From assembly GCA_029567325.1 (NCBI GenBank), contig JAKQLF010000267.1:1-60044 (forward strand): a stretch of DNA of 60,044 bases, in the 5' to 3' direction. The DNA is from Bacteroidota bacterium. Its GTDB lineage: Bacteria; Bacteroidota; Bacteroidia; Chitinophagales; Saprospiraceae. Below the pieces are notes generated by a model, which saw only the letters and a program-made list of their open reading frames with translations, made no database searches and was not told where the DNA came from. A program made the position numbers and the translations under genes. Positions within the stretch are counted from its first letter, which is position 1; the number at the start of each line of letters is the position of its first letter. Below are positions 48,301 to 56,259 of this stretch, piece after piece.

Positions 48301-48843
48301 ACAAAACAAGTCGAAGCTTATAATACCACAGTAGGTATTAATTATTCTGCAGGAAATACATGTGTAAGTAATATAATTGCTCAGCCACTTATGGAAGATG
48401 CAGCAAGTTTTAGTTGGTTTATGAATAATTCTCTTGTTTCTACTGATAGTTATCTCGATTTGACTCCGTATATAGGTACAAGTGGGGGCTATGTTGATGT
48501 TATAAATTCAGCCGGTTGCGGAAATAGTATAAATGTAAGTGCTCCAATAACAAATTTATGTTGTATTCCCCCAGATGTATGTATAAATAATGATGATAAT
48601 TACGATTATATTTTTCTAACTTCTTCAGATAATTGCATTGAATCAATTCAAAAAGAAAGTAGCAATAAATTTAAAAGAAGCGCAGCAAGTTCAGGATATA
48701 ATATTTATATAAATGGAATTTTTGAAACTACGTCTTTGGGATTTGATATAAGTAGATTCAGAAAAGGAGAAGTTTTAAATCTTGAAATATGTTGGGCCCA
48801 TGCACCAAGTTGTTGTACATCTATACAATTGATCAAATTATGA
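39355..48843 (+). CDS. Giant cysteine-rich HYR-like repeat surface protein
   Basis: A 3162-residue exported protein with GTG start and signal peptide (MKYPFVIVILSLFTSVNLKA-Q). Residues ~22-185 form an N-terminal domain (ASINPSDAVPICGHGFYEIG) common to large Bacteroidota surface proteins. CNDGIKNGSETDIDCGGKEC at about 278 is a metal-loop-like motif. From about 460 to 2000 comes a three-domain HYR-like supermodule with a period of 243-244 residues. Its members are A (AxDNC ... RxWTFTDxCGN), B (VxCLDE ... GDxC ... RTWTFS) and C (VxCN ... IxRxWxVxDxCGN). After that the domains are single and less regular to about 2920, followed by an Ig/PKD-like part (FCPGSSVTLFANGGSNYYWS) and a CC-rich C-terminus. 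No T9SS sorting domain is seen. It heads a six-gene operon. It is probably a long, disulfide-stabilised extracellular fibre or adhesin (inference). Confidence 0.85.
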   Translation: MKYPFVIVILSLFTSVNLKAQASINPSDAVPICGHGFYEIGLPKTNFTDIADFNCFPQDAIFDHYEVILIQGITKGGTININFMPAGEEDVDFIAYKLDGRNLTPLRCMASGKTFGNETATCLGMTGLSEGSEDLVEFEGCDGGNDNFVKNLDAEIGDKFIILVTNYKSGNSVPMEMYGTAEFDMPNIILEDSLEFCKDFNFTIKLPANNKFAYNWEVSQNPVDQFSPLNSSFGNRFVLPTNQIGEKYYRVKVSLIGSSCKESTSNVSVVKTIDCPQCNDGIKNGSETDIDCGGKECPSCTGCELITNLVLNDTIVNCEGEWTDTVQLLANYCNVIYEGNFSMEIKGDDCLSEIIKTWTFELPDSIAAVRQVITVDKKPVINNINLAANFQVQCDYYIPSPPVLSYINKCSKDTIYPVFSENLRTGDNLPPRLLRKWVFPTPCGDSLVINQSILIFYNQGIKIPAIPGNILLTCEDETPSAPNLSVQVDCNTSIAPKFTEVLSGNGCTEIITRTYTFSLPNAQDTSLAYTITKIDTVAPIPELIPTNLKFLCLTDTTDRPIILAKDNCTPGSINPIYSFNNNGGLGTEESPLIFKRNWIFKDLCGNSSEVSQEITVQNSAEILLPEVPKDTLVSCLSEIPDTANLIAAAGCGVSINGQFSEQRIGNACDMTIIRTWNFSYLDLNPKTLIQTIKVLNQFKPQYVVPNDSTIACGTDLNPDLLGYPSNIIVGCGIGRDVFYKDVFAEKSDCPGSGLITRSWHIKDQCGNESIQKQFITTLDTSAPQLIEPVENVSIACRADVPTAPELFAIDLCTGEKIKGLFSQTDNGGEAIPSNHLVISRNWYFIDKCGNDQTTRQTITVTGSTDVTYPEAPSAYTVACLDEVGAMEDLVATNGCENRAEGLKNELRTGDSCQMQIMRTWTFSFPDIPTKTISQTITISNKKTPDFKVPDNLTISCDENRTLEVLGEVGEITTYCNIGTESSFIDGPINEICKGTGSWNRIWKVTDVCGNTAVKTQIISIEDKIAPIPPSPEEDLVFNCRSEITNPLDLIAVDNCFEGEIHGMLTTINNEGLGTITNPFILNRKWTFTDNCGNVSETFQKVTVSDDSEIQLPSPPQNFTIHCLDELGKEETLIASDYCNDSIIGIFNEERIGDLCNMTIIRTWTFSDFDKEVKTIRQEIALINNIEPDFLAPENVELICGVYESNGIYGEPTMIDVNCNNSFQITYQDGQLNKICGNAGTVIREWKVLDQCANETSKSQTINIIDVSPPIPQNIPEDQILSCLSELELPVLQNAIDECSGELIAASPQFSDNAGLGIASNPLIRTINWSFTDACGNTAIAEQIITVAGTTENIYDVAPAQVTVQCVGDIPPPDVLNGRNACGTQAKVIFNELETGDNCFKIITRSWTFKLPDQIDHVETQVITLKNEFIPQFDLPANVSIACESYDGNIEFGTMTNISTGCNASYTISFSDSGDFNASCKDGIEIQRAWTLTDNCGNTNMDFQIISLTDNQAPEAPDAEANLTFNCFDEISNPIDLFAIDNCANNPIQGILSTSDDANYGTVFSPRNILRTWTFTDACGIASTANQLITISDNSEINLPASPDDYTIKCIEDLLGAETLFATDACSDSIMGDLVVNEVGDDCNKVITRTWTFTNLDKSPKTIVQTVTLDNNELPTFIVPEGLSLQCGEYDENTEYGVPRNVEVNCNNTYDITYLDVVTNFGCGGTKTISRRWKVLDNCSNEMEQEQLIEIIDTQAPIPQNIPNDITFECMSDLTDYENQMAIDDCTGDQIISIPNISQNDGNGNLGNPFIQTRTWIFTDSCGNSSEAVQTASVIGTSENYYEPAPSDVLVSCDSLVEQEVTLVGNNICDVNATVTFNEIESGNDCDKTITRTWDFDLPNQTTHREIQNIRILKNVPPSIQAPEPQTIDCDIYNSAEQYGADPIVNTYCDLSYTLSFSDVGNLNVACLDGVAITRTWIATDACGNTATSEQILTLKDETGPLISSVGPDVIGKCENDVPDVKFSQIVFTDNCRSSFYEFDYRDLKTNLSPYSTCEDHFLLERKYFVFDACGNSSNMIQNILIEDTEYPEFAEFPDNVTVSCDIPQSTGAEILVTDNCPTFSYGGYSVSDRYITNTTCLIEIERFYETADNCGNRLSRVQLITVKDETGPSFSGSLLDDSFKCIGDIPSPTELGIVVEDECDEMVNFTVNETSESYICDDKLTVKRTYTSTDQCNNTTTVDQYFYIDNDIKPSIISIFPDTYVEFGNPVPELTESDIEAAYGCATQNGFPDPKLGLTFFIDQDSIPGRCDNNYTIERNISVTDACGNNSEVIYQILVDDTEAPYISRSPGDVLAECSDDPSIIYDFNQYTVTDVASVSHSYVEHVNYNNCINDFQKTFTTTFSDGCNEVTDAYNVTVYNPFPPTISEMEDLNYDCKDLVPIDNSGEVIAQAYCNTGSVNIYKSGSDNFLYNICENNFSFIRTFIATDDCNLSSTVQQTITVNDDESPIAATPPPNQTIYGCGDDYLVNGLIPDINGYSDNCGDVTVTKSKVLRSGIGCASDPMIIENIWEFTDACGNTSSVSQELRFIDNVAPDFNIPGNLTVSCEHNMPVEIIPSATDNCSIQNTSFDEINLGGIGNAASPKVFERIYTASDGCNVTTKSQLISVIDANPPTITSNLPSDILQECKTLPPVPTVTAFDSESCAQITTTFRELTNGRTGCQGDILVVNRIWTFEDYVGNRTVVTQTINIDDHEAPTLIFNITPEQDVLVNSPDSIPRADIIRANSIDNCDGNISVTLTQTDNHKIGCASDPRYIYRTWTATDICGNLGIHDQLVTLIDDLPPTFTVPQDQDLDCDLGIPPVVPLNLLNAVDSAGIAGYSYSDQYISGNGSNAQDPLIKHRTYTVTDNCGNQADQVQELRYVDYNPGTISGGDGKFCPGSSVTLFANGGSNYYWSNGSSQTSTNFQAPSNVSLNIVNQYGCTTTATKQVEAYNTTVGINYSAGNTCVSNIIAQPLMEDAASFSWFMNNSLVSTDSYLDLTPYIGTSGGYVDVINSAGCGNSINVSAPITNLCCIPPDVCINNDDNYDYIFLTSSDNCIESIQKESSNKFKRSAASSGYNIYINGIFETTSLGFDISRFRKGEVLNLEICWAHAPSCCTSIQLIKL

Positions 48844-51224
48844 AAAATAATAGGCATACTTATAATTTAATAATTGTATTTATTACACTAGTAATCGGTT
48901 CCCTGAACGCTTCCCCATGGCCAAAATGCCCATCCCTCTCCTCAGACCCAATCTTCATTGTTGCTGAGGACTCTTTGACTATTTTCTTGCCTGGCTGGAA
49001 TGCTGTCACAGATTTTGAATACACTGCTTATGGCAATTCTGGTATCTTAAGACGAACCAGACAACAAGGAAATTTATTGCAATTCTCCAATGAGGACGCA
49101 TTAATTGGTGTCATGCAACAAATTGAGTTCAAGCGATTGTGTGATGGTGTAGTTTCACGGAGGTCTACCACTCCTGTAAAAGCAAATCCAGAAATTAGGA
49201 AGGTCGGTGGATACGTTAAAAAATATGGTACTTGTACCTATGTAAAATCTTTGTTGGGAGGTAAGGGCTTCCAACTTTCTGAATGGCACGGAAATGACAG
49301 AAGTCCAGCATTAATTCATGAAAGTCCTATGTTGAGGGCACAATTTACAGCCAGCTTTTATACAAATATTGGGGAATTGTACATTTCATCAAAAGAAGAA
49401 CCCAATGTATTATATGTATTAGAAGAAAACGCCCTTGCGCTCGAAGGATTTCCCGATTTTGAAGACGCCAATAATTTATTGTCTGTGAAATCCATTTCAA
49501 AAAAAGATCCAACTTGTGATAAAGAATCAGGTGTAGTTTCATTAGAATTTGATCCGAAAGTCAAACAACAATTGTACTTCAGCATTAACAACGGAGGCCA
49601 ATGGTACCCAGAACCAATTTTTTCAAATTTAGCACCAGGAAGATATCGCATTTTAGTAAGAGCAGGGCTAGAATCTTGTGTGTATGCAATTTCAGATACT
49701 TTTAATATTGGTGACAAAGATGTTATGGACGTATCAAAAATATCGGTCGAAAAGGAAACCAGTTGCGGATCTTTAGGAAGTATTAGTATATCAATTAACA
49801 GACCTGAAACAAAGACCTTTATTCTCAATGAAACAATTGTTTCCAACACTCCATTTTTTGAAAATTTAACTACTGGTGTTTATGATTTGAAAATAGTATT
49901 TACTGAAGGTGGCAATTGTAGCGCTTTCCAACAATCTGTTGAAGTTGGTTATGAAAGCATTTTGAGTGACAATGACATAACTGTCAAAGACGCCACCAAT
50001 TGCAATGGTTCTGATGGAGAAATACAGATAAGTTCTAAAGGAAATCTAGAATTTTCAATTGATCATGGGGAAACATGGAAAGCAACACCAACTTTCAAAG
50101 GCCTTAAAGCTGGCGCTTACTTGTTGAGAATCAGAACAAAAGACAAACTTTGTAATCAATCAACTGAAGTAAATGTAAATGCAAGAAGCATAAGACAATC
50201 GGATGGGATTAAAATTTCTGGGACAAATCCAATTTGTTTTGGTGCCAATGATGGAGTGTTGATTCTGACAGAAGATGCTAAAACCCCTGTGTCCCATTAC
50301 ATCTGGCACGAAATATTTCATCCAGATCGTAATTGGTCAACAGTTTTGCCTATTTTAAACAATGTTACCGCTGGAAAATATGAAGTAAAGATTTTTACAT
50401 CACCAGTTTGTTATGAAACAAGAACTATAACACTCAAAAATCCAACAAAAGTTTCTATCAACAATCCACTTGATGTCGAAATTGCATACATCTGTCAAGG
50501 TTCTCAAATTTTGGCTGAAATGAATGCAAACAAAGACCTCGTCTTTGAATGGTACAATAACAATAAATACATAACCACTGGAAATAATGCCTATCTCGGC
50601 CTCAACGGAAAATATTCGGTTGTTGGCATCAATAACGTAGGTTGTAAAGACACCACAGGTTTCGAAATTCGATACAACAATGAAGTTTTTAAACCTGATT
50701 TTCTTTTACCCAGTGTTGGCTTAGTCAATGATACAATCATAGGAGTAGATGTAACATTGGTAAGCCCCGACAGCATCACTTGGATTTTCCCCAATGAAGC
50801 GGATATTCTTTCTTCCAATTTTGGACAACTGGTCATGAGTTTTGCAAGTTTAGGTAATTTTTCCGTCACCATGGAGGCTTATAAAGATGGATGTAAAAGT
50901 GTCATCGAAAAAGGAATTAAGATCACAGATGATCCATCTTTGGTTGATAAAGATGAGCAAAGGTCAAGCAAGGCTTTCAGAAGTTTTAAGGTTTATCCCA
51001 ATCCCAATGACGGTCAATTCACCATTGACTATGAATTGAATGAAGCCTTCGAAACCAGAATTTTAATTTTTGATCACCTTGGAAACAATATTTTTTCAAA
51101 AAGTATTCCCAATACGATAGGTCATAAAGAAGAGATAGCCCTACAATCGGTGCCTCCTGGAATTTACATTGTTTTGGTCAATACCAGCAGTGAAGTGCAA
51201 ACTGCAAGTGTCATCATCCAATAA
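48840..51224 (+). CDS. SprB-repeat-like surface protein with type IX secretion sorting domain
   Basis: I start it at 48840, the ATG overlapping the preceding stop (ATGA), which opens a signal peptide (MKNNRHTYNLIIVFITLVIGSLNA-S) and gives 794 residues; the in-frame start at 48789 only adds a tail inside the upstream gene. About residues 200-510 contain four SprB-like repeats: C-x-G-x-G-x-I, FSIDHG-type middle, LKAGAY or LAPGRY turn, then a closing cysteine. An Ig/PKD-like pair follows (FEWYNNNKYITTG; ITWIFPNEADIL). The last ~85 residues are a T9SS type A domain: FKVYPNPNDGQFTIDYEL ... PPGIYIVLV. It is thus exported by the Por machinery and attached to or released from the surface. Confidence 0.88.
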   Translation: MKNNRHTYNLIIVFITLVIGSLNASPWPKCPSLSSDPIFIVAEDSLTIFLPGWNAVTDFEYTAYGNSGILRRTRQQGNLLQFSNEDALIGVMQQIEFKRLCDGVVSRRSTTPVKANPEIRKVGGYVKKYGTCTYVKSLLGGKGFQLSEWHGNDRSPALIHESPMLRAQFTASFYTNIGELYISSKEEPNVLYVLEENALALEGFPDFEDANNLLSVKSISKKDPTCDKESGVVSLEFDPKVKQQLYFSINNGGQWYPEPIFSNLAPGRYRILVRAGLESCVYAISDTFNIGDKDVMDVSKISVEKETSCGSLGSISISINRPETKTFILNETIVSNTPFFENLTTGVYDLKIVFTEGGNCSAFQQSVEVGYESILSDNDITVKDATNCNGSDGEIQISSKGNLEFSIDHGETWKATPTFKGLKAGAYLLRIRTKDKLCNQSTEVNVNARSIRQSDGIKISGTNPICFGANDGVLILTEDAKTPVSHYIWHEIFHPDRNWSTVLPILNNVTAGKYEVKIFTSPVCYETRTITLKNPTKVSINNPLDVEIAYICQGSQILAEMNANKDLVFEWYNNNKYITTGNNAYLGLNGKYSVVGINNVGCKDTTGFEIRYNNEVFKPDFLLPSVGLVNDTIIGVDVTLVSPDSITWIFPNEADILSSNFGQLVMSFASLGNFSVTMEAYKDGCKSVIEKGIKITDDPSLVDKDEQRSSKAFRSFKVYPNPNDGQFTIDYELNEAFETRILIFDHLGNNIFSKSIPNTIGHKEEIALQSVPPGIYIVLVNTSSEVQTASVIIQ

Positions 51225-51235
51225 AGTATAGGCAG

Positions 51236-52981
51236 ATGAAGACAACCACAAAATTTGGCTTAAGACTTTTTGCAATACTAATCTGTTTTTGTTTAAACCC
51301 AGACTTCGCCATTACTCAAGACATTAGCGAACAAGCCAAACAACTCAACGAACGTTTAAATAAAGATCCTTTTAAAATTGGAGGTGGCATTCAATTAGGT
51401 GCAGCAGGAGTCCTCAGTAATTTGGATGTTGCTAGAGCAATTCCTTTTTCTGCACGAGGTCATGCTTCACTGAATTTGGACTTTATGGGAGTGAAAGCTC
51501 CATTTTCACTCACCTACAGTACAGGTGGAAAAGCTTTCAATTATTCCTTGCCGTCCTATGCATTTGCTGGAATAAGCCCCAGTTACAAATGGGTAAAACT
51601 ACATCTCGGTGATCGTTCTATGGGGCTTGGAAGATATGTCTATAGTGGACAATCATTCCGAGGAGCTGGTATCGAACTTTCACCCAACAACTGGAAAGTA
51701 GCTTCTTTTTACGGACGCATCAGGCGTACAACAGCACAAAATATCAACAGTTTTCAACGAATTGACCCATTATACAAACGAATGGGATACGGACTCGCCG
51801 CAGGTTTTGACAACAAAGTAGATAAGTTAATGGTGTCTGTGTTACATGGAATGGATGATTTAAATTCTTTGCCTGTAGTGGACAGCACTTTACTTTTCAA
51901 TCCCGCCAGCAATACCGTTTGGAGTGTACAAGGAAATAAAAAACTCACTGACAAATTGAGTGTTGGTCTCGAGTGGGCAAAAAGTGCATTCACAGAAAAT
52001 AGCAAAGATGCACTAGCAAGATCTGCTTCCTTTTTTGAATCTATGGGTGGTCTGGAAAAAATAAACCAATCAACTCGATGGGGTACTGCTTTCAATGCAT
52101 TTGTAAAACTAAATATCGCCAAAACCAATCTGGAGGTTAATTATGAAAAAGTATCTCCCGGATTTAAAACCATGGGCGCTTTATACTTCCGAAATGATTA
52201 TGAAAACATCAATGCTGGTCTGAAATTTCCAGCCCTGAGTAAAAAACTACTCACCAATTTGAAAATCGGAGTGGAGCGCAATAATCTCAAAAACACCAAT
52301 GCCAATGAATACAGTCGATTTGTATTCAACCTCAATTCGCAATATCGACTCAATTCGAAAACAGATTTTGGCCTCAATGCTTCTACCTTCAACAATACCA
52401 TCGTACAAAGTACACCACTTTCGATATCCAATCCGCTGGAAGTCAATCAATTGTTGTCGACCAATGCCAATTATGGTGCTTATGCCAATTACCAAATTCA
52501 ACAAAATGAACAATATGTGTCTGTGGTTTCTGTGCAATTGGGTCGGAGCTCAGGTTATACGGTCATCAACGATGAAATACAAAATGACAAGGTGAGCTCC
52601 AATAGTATTTTCGTAAACTACAACAAGCAAAACATCAAAAACAATGCACAACAAGGTTTGCAAATTTCATACATCCAAAATGGCATGATGCAAAGCACTT
52701 TTAACACTGTCTCATTAGCTGCAAATCTTGCGCGACCATTCCTCAATAAAAAATCTACCTTCAACATCACTTTAGGAGGCGGACTCAATATGCAGAAAGA
52801 AAATGGCCTTTCAAAAAATGTTCCTTACACACAAAGTTCAGTGGGTTTTAATTTTCAAATAGATCAAAAAACCGCATTGAGTTTCAACAATATGTTGTAC
52901 AAAAACTTTGGCGATAAAGCCATCCCGATGGGTGATTTGACAGAACTCAGGAGCTTCCTTTCCTTTAATTTTAGAATTTAA
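51236..52981 (+). CDS. Outer-membrane beta-barrel protein of the TANFOR-associated cluster
   Basis: A 581-residue exported protein; the signal peptide ends near residue 28 (DFAITQ). The mature start DISEQAKQLNERLNKDPFKIGGGIQLG leads into a chain of amphipathic strands. The first third holds NLDFMGVKAPFSLTYSTGG, ISPSYKWVKLHLGDRSMGLG, YSGQSFRGAGIELSPNNWK and YKRMGYGLAAGFD, and the chain ends LRSFLSFNFRI with a barrel-type aromatic end. I recall this first-third pattern (P-F-x-x-S-Y, PSYKW...HLG, GxxFxGxGxEL) from unnamed barrels of other Bacteroidota found beside FN3/TANFOR genes. It is probably the outer-membrane anchor or pore of the operon. It starts 11 bp after the CTD gene. Confidence 0.75.
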   Translation: MKTTTKFGLRLFAILICFCLNPDFAITQDISEQAKQLNERLNKDPFKIGGGIQLGAAGVLSNLDVARAIPFSARGHASLNLDFMGVKAPFSLTYSTGGKAFNYSLPSYAFAGISPSYKWVKLHLGDRSMGLGRYVYSGQSFRGAGIELSPNNWKVASFYGRIRRTTAQNINSFQRIDPLYKRMGYGLAAGFDNKVDKLMVSVLHGMDDLNSLPVVDSTLLFNPASNTVWSVQGNKKLTDKLSVGLEWAKSAFTENSKDALARSASFFESMGGLEKINQSTRWGTAFNAFVKLNIAKTNLEVNYEKVSPGFKTMGALYFRNDYENINAGLKFPALSKKLLTNLKIGVERNNLKNTNANEYSRFVFNLNSQYRLNSKTDFGLNASTFNNTIVQSTPLSISNPLEVNQLLSTNANYGAYANYQIQQNEQYVSVVSVQLGRSSGYTVINDEIQNDKVSSNSIFVNYNKQNIKNNAQQGLQISYIQNGMMQSTFNTVSLAANLARPFLNKKSTFNITLGGGLNMQKENGLSKNVPYTQSSVGFNFQIDQKTALSFNNMLYKNFGDKAIPMGDLTELRSFLSFNFRI

Positions 52982-52986
52982 TCCCT

Positions 52987-55900
52987 ATGAAAAACATACC
53001 GCGATTCATCATTTTCTTTTTAGCGTTTACCATTTCTGTAAGGGCCTCTGATATAAATCCTGCCGATAGTTTACACTTACAACAAACAATTACTGCTGCG
53101 GCCTCAGATTTTTCTGCTTTAGAATTTTCCCAATTGGAAAATTACATCAACGATTACATCAAGGATAATGTAGATCTGAAAAGTTTACCATTGCCTGTTG
53201 AAGGAAATGATCAATTATTTGCAGAGGGAAAGGCCAAAGAAGTTGCTTACGAAGGAAATCCGCAAGTGCAAAAAGTTAATAAACTCTATGATCAAATCAT
53301 CGTCCAGGGAAAATTATTGGAGAAGTTGTCGGGAGAACTTCCAATTGAATTACCGGTGGGTATAAATTTGGGCGGGAAAGCAAGTGGTGGTTCTTCATCC
53401 ACCAAAATGGTTTTGATCATCAATCGCGTGAAATTTTTACCCAGTTATGCAAGTCTGGAAGCTTACTTCGGAGTGGAACTCAAAGATGGACGTAAGTTAT
53501 TTTTTGGAACTGATGATTTGCGCTACAATTCAGCAGGTTTTGTAGGTGTGAATCGATTGGTACTTTTTGAAAGTTTCCCCATGTTTCAAAAATCAAAACA
53601 CATCTTGTTGACGCTCAACTCAGGAAAAGGCCAGAGTGGGAGGGGGAGTTATGTGGAATTTGACTGTGAAGGTTTTAGAGCAGTGCGGATTGATGCAACT
53701 TTAGAGCTTTCTCGGGATTGGGTAATTCCTTGTTCTATTGATGGCACAGCGATGGCGAGTGGTCGAGTCATGGCTAATTTTGCAATTGATGTTGCTGACT
53801 TGGATGATTTTGTTTTGGATATTTCATTGCCATTTTTTACTCCGACCAAAGCAAAAGAAAAAGTAGTCTTCAATCTTGAACATGCAGTTTTTGATCACAG
53901 CGACACCAGAAATGCAGCGGGTTTTACCCCAAGACGTGGTTATACACCATCATCAGGTTCAGGTGGTGGAGCGAATGAAATCCCTTCGTCAGAACCAAGT
54001 GCAAATAGTCAGCTAAATGAACGCGCCATTGTTGAATCTGATCAAAACGGAGAATCAGGATCGGAGGAAGAAGACCAAGATACTGAAGGTTTAGAAAACC
54101 TTTGGCGAGGCATATTCATCAAAGAATTAAAAATTATTTTACCAAAAGCTTTCAAAAGAAATGAAGGAGAGCGAATAAGTGCTGCTGCTAATGATTTGTA
54201 TATTGATAATGGTGGAGTTACTGGTAATTTTTCAATGGGAAATCTCATCGCTTATGAAAGTGGCAAAATGCAGAAATGGAAATTTTCTGTTGATAAACTA
54301 AGTTTTGCACTTTATTGCAACATACCCATCAGTTTTAGTTTTGACGGCAGAATTGCCATGCCCATTACATCAGACAGCACGCCATTAAAATATGCTGGAA
54401 AAGGAAACCTGGAGTTGAATGTCTATAATTTTACGGTTTCACCGACGGCAGCTCTTGAATTTCCACTTTGGCGTACAACCAGCGTTTCCTTAAATCCTGC
54501 ATCCTATCTCAAAGTTCAGGCTGCAAATGATCAGTTCAATGGTGAAGCGGTATTGCATGGTTATATGGGAGTCAACGCAGGAAAAGCAAATGAGAAAGAC
54601 ACCGCTACAGCAAAATTGACCTCAGATAAAGTAACATTTGCGGGCATTACCATCCTTACCGTTGCGCCGTACCTTGGATTGGCAGATGGTGGGTTTATTC
54701 GCTTTGATGAAGGAAATAAAGACGGCAATAATGCTTTGGGAGTTAATTCTGCAACACTGTCTAAAAAAGCCGACGAACCCAATAAAATATATCTGGGTTT
54801 GGATTTGGAACTTTCATTTACTGAAGCTGATGATGGAGGGAGTAAAGTCTCTGGATCTTTTGCTATTGTGGCGAGAATGGAAGAGCAAAATGGTTTACAG
54901 CGCTGGGTTTATGACGGTGTGAAGATTTCTGCCATCTGTGTCACCATGGATTTTGGCAATGCTGGTCGCATCAGTGGATGCCTGGAACGTTATTCAGGTG
55001 ATGCCGAGTACGGTGATGGTTATGCCGGAAATCTAGACGGTGGATTTATGAAGGATGGCGGGTCTTATAAATTGGTGGTACAGGCGGGTTTCAAAGCGGG
55101 GACTAAAACAGAAGGTGACGCAAAAATAAAATATTGGTTTTTCAGCGGATACTTAGGACTCAAATCGGTTTCTATTCCAATCATACCCGGAGTTTTGAAT
55201 GTCAATGGTTTTGGCGGGGGTATGTATTATCATATGCGCATGGAAGATGAAACAAAATTGACAGATTTAATGGCCCAACCGGCAGATACACCACCCACTT
55301 TCAAATATGTGGTTGATAAGAGCACAACCTTTGGATTCAAAGCAAGTTTGGGATTAGCTGGTTCTAATGAAATTTTTGTTGCCAATGTGACCTTACAAAT
55401 GGAATTTAGTGGTAAAGCATTGCAAAAGGTGTTCATTGCTGGTAAAGGGAAATTTATCAGCAGAGGCAATGAATCCAATCAAGCAGCATCAATTCGAGCA
55501 GACGTTTTATTGAAGTTTAATTTTGAAAAGGGTTTTACAATGCATGGTGCTTTTGCGGTGACCATCGATGTTAAAAATGTTTTGAATGGTTCTGGTCAGG
55601 TTGATATTTTATCAAACCATGGTACTTGGCATTTATACATTGGTGGGTACAGTGATAATTCTATCAAAACGTCTGAAGGCTTTATGCGGCCTGTTTCAGC
55701 AAATATCACTTTTTCTTCGGGCATCAGTGTTTCTGCAAATATGTATTTCCTTACGGGGAATGATATTCCAGGTCCTCCACCACTCAATGCACAAGCTGCT
55801 GCATATTTTGGTGTAAGCCAAACACAAACTCGGAAAAATGAAGGTCAAATAGTTTCTGGAACTGGTTTTGCCTTTGGAGCGTCAGCTTTCTTCAATACGT

Positions 55901-56253
55901 CTGCGGTAAAGGAAGAATGTAAATACGTAAACTTCACAGTTTCTGCTGGTTTTGACTTCAGTTTATTGAAATATGGTGATGCCGCAAGGTGTAGTAATAC
56001 TCCAAGCAATACTGCGATGGGCATCAATAGTTGGCGTGCGACCGGCAATCTTTATGCTTATTGCCTCTTTGGAGGTAAATGGAAAATTTTATGGCGATGT
56101 AAAAATTTACCAAGTTTTAATGCTGGTCTATTGTTAATGGCCGATGTCCCGAATCCTGGGTATTTTTTGGCGAGGGTCAAATTTTCTATCCTTGGAATCA
56201 AAGTAGATGTAAAAGGACAAGTGGGTACTGAATGTGGAAACATCATCAACTAA
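52987..56253 (+). CDS. Large exported protein of unknown function
   Basis: A 1088-residue protein with a signal peptide (MKNIPRFIIFFLAFTISVRA-S). The N-terminal part has an amphipathic helix region (about 40-90), then a beta-rich part starting KMVLIINRVKFLPSYASLEAYFGVELKDGRKLFFG near 142. An acidic, serine-rich linker (about 310-370) precedes KELKIILPKAFKR, and long beta-rich sections follow with many glycines (FGGGMYYHMRME; YGDGYAGNLDGGFMKDGGSY). Cysteines cluster near the end (EECKYV, AARCSN, YCLFGGKW, RCKNLPS, VGTECG). I do not recognise a named domain. The alternating-strand pattern and final length fit a periplasmic or surface beta-solenoid. It is 5 bp behind the barrel gene and 6 bp before the FN3 gene, so it belongs to the same unit. 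Confidence 0.75.
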   Translation: MKNIPRFIIFFLAFTISVRASDINPADSLHLQQTITAAASDFSALEFSQLENYINDYIKDNVDLKSLPLPVEGNDQLFAEGKAKEVAYEGNPQVQKVNKLYDQIIVQGKLLEKLSGELPIELPVGINLGGKASGGSSSTKMVLIINRVKFLPSYASLEAYFGVELKDGRKLFFGTDDLRYNSAGFVGVNRLVLFESFPMFQKSKHILLTLNSGKGQSGRGSYVEFDCEGFRAVRIDATLELSRDWVIPCSIDGTAMASGRVMANFAIDVADLDDFVLDISLPFFTPTKAKEKVVFNLEHAVFDHSDTRNAAGFTPRRGYTPSSGSGGGANEIPSSEPSANSQLNERAIVESDQNGESGSEEEDQDTEGLENLWRGIFIKELKIILPKAFKRNEGERISAAANDLYIDNGGVTGNFSMGNLIAYESGKMQKWKFSVDKLSFALYCNIPISFSFDGRIAMPITSDSTPLKYAGKGNLELNVYNFTVSPTAALEFPLWRTTSVSLNPASYLKVQAANDQFNGEAVLHGYMGVNAGKANEKDTATAKLTSDKVTFAGITILTVAPYLGLADGGFIRFDEGNKDGNNALGVNSATLSKKADEPNKIYLGLDLELSFTEADDGGSKVSGSFAIVARMEEQNGLQRWVYDGVKISAICVTMDFGNAGRISGCLERYSGDAEYGDGYAGNLDGGFMKDGGSYKLVVQAGFKAGTKTEGDAKIKYWFFSGYLGLKSVSIPIIPGVLNVNGFGGGMYYHMRMEDETKLTDLMAQPADTPPTFKYVVDKSTTFGFKASLGLAGSNEIFVANVTLQMEFSGKALQKVFIAGKGKFISRGNESNQAASIRADVLLKFNFEKGFTMHGAFAVTIDVKNVLNGSGQVDILSNHGTWHLYIGGYSDNSIKTSEGFMRPVSANITFSSGISVSANMYFLTGNDIPGPPPLNAQAAAYFGVSQTQTRKNEGQIVSGTGFAFGASAFFNTSAVKEECKYVNFTVSAGFDFSLLKYGDAARCSNTPSNTAMGINSWRATGNLYAYCLFGGKWKILWRCKNLPSFNAGLLLMADVPNPGYFLARVKFSILGIKVDVKGQVGTECGNIIN

Positions 56254-56259
56254 AGAGCA

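Noticed and set aside
48789-48839. Upstream in-frame start for the T9SS-CTD protein
   Set aside because: The added 17 residues lie inside the preceding gene and destroy the signal peptide position; the ATGA overlap at 48840 is the better start.
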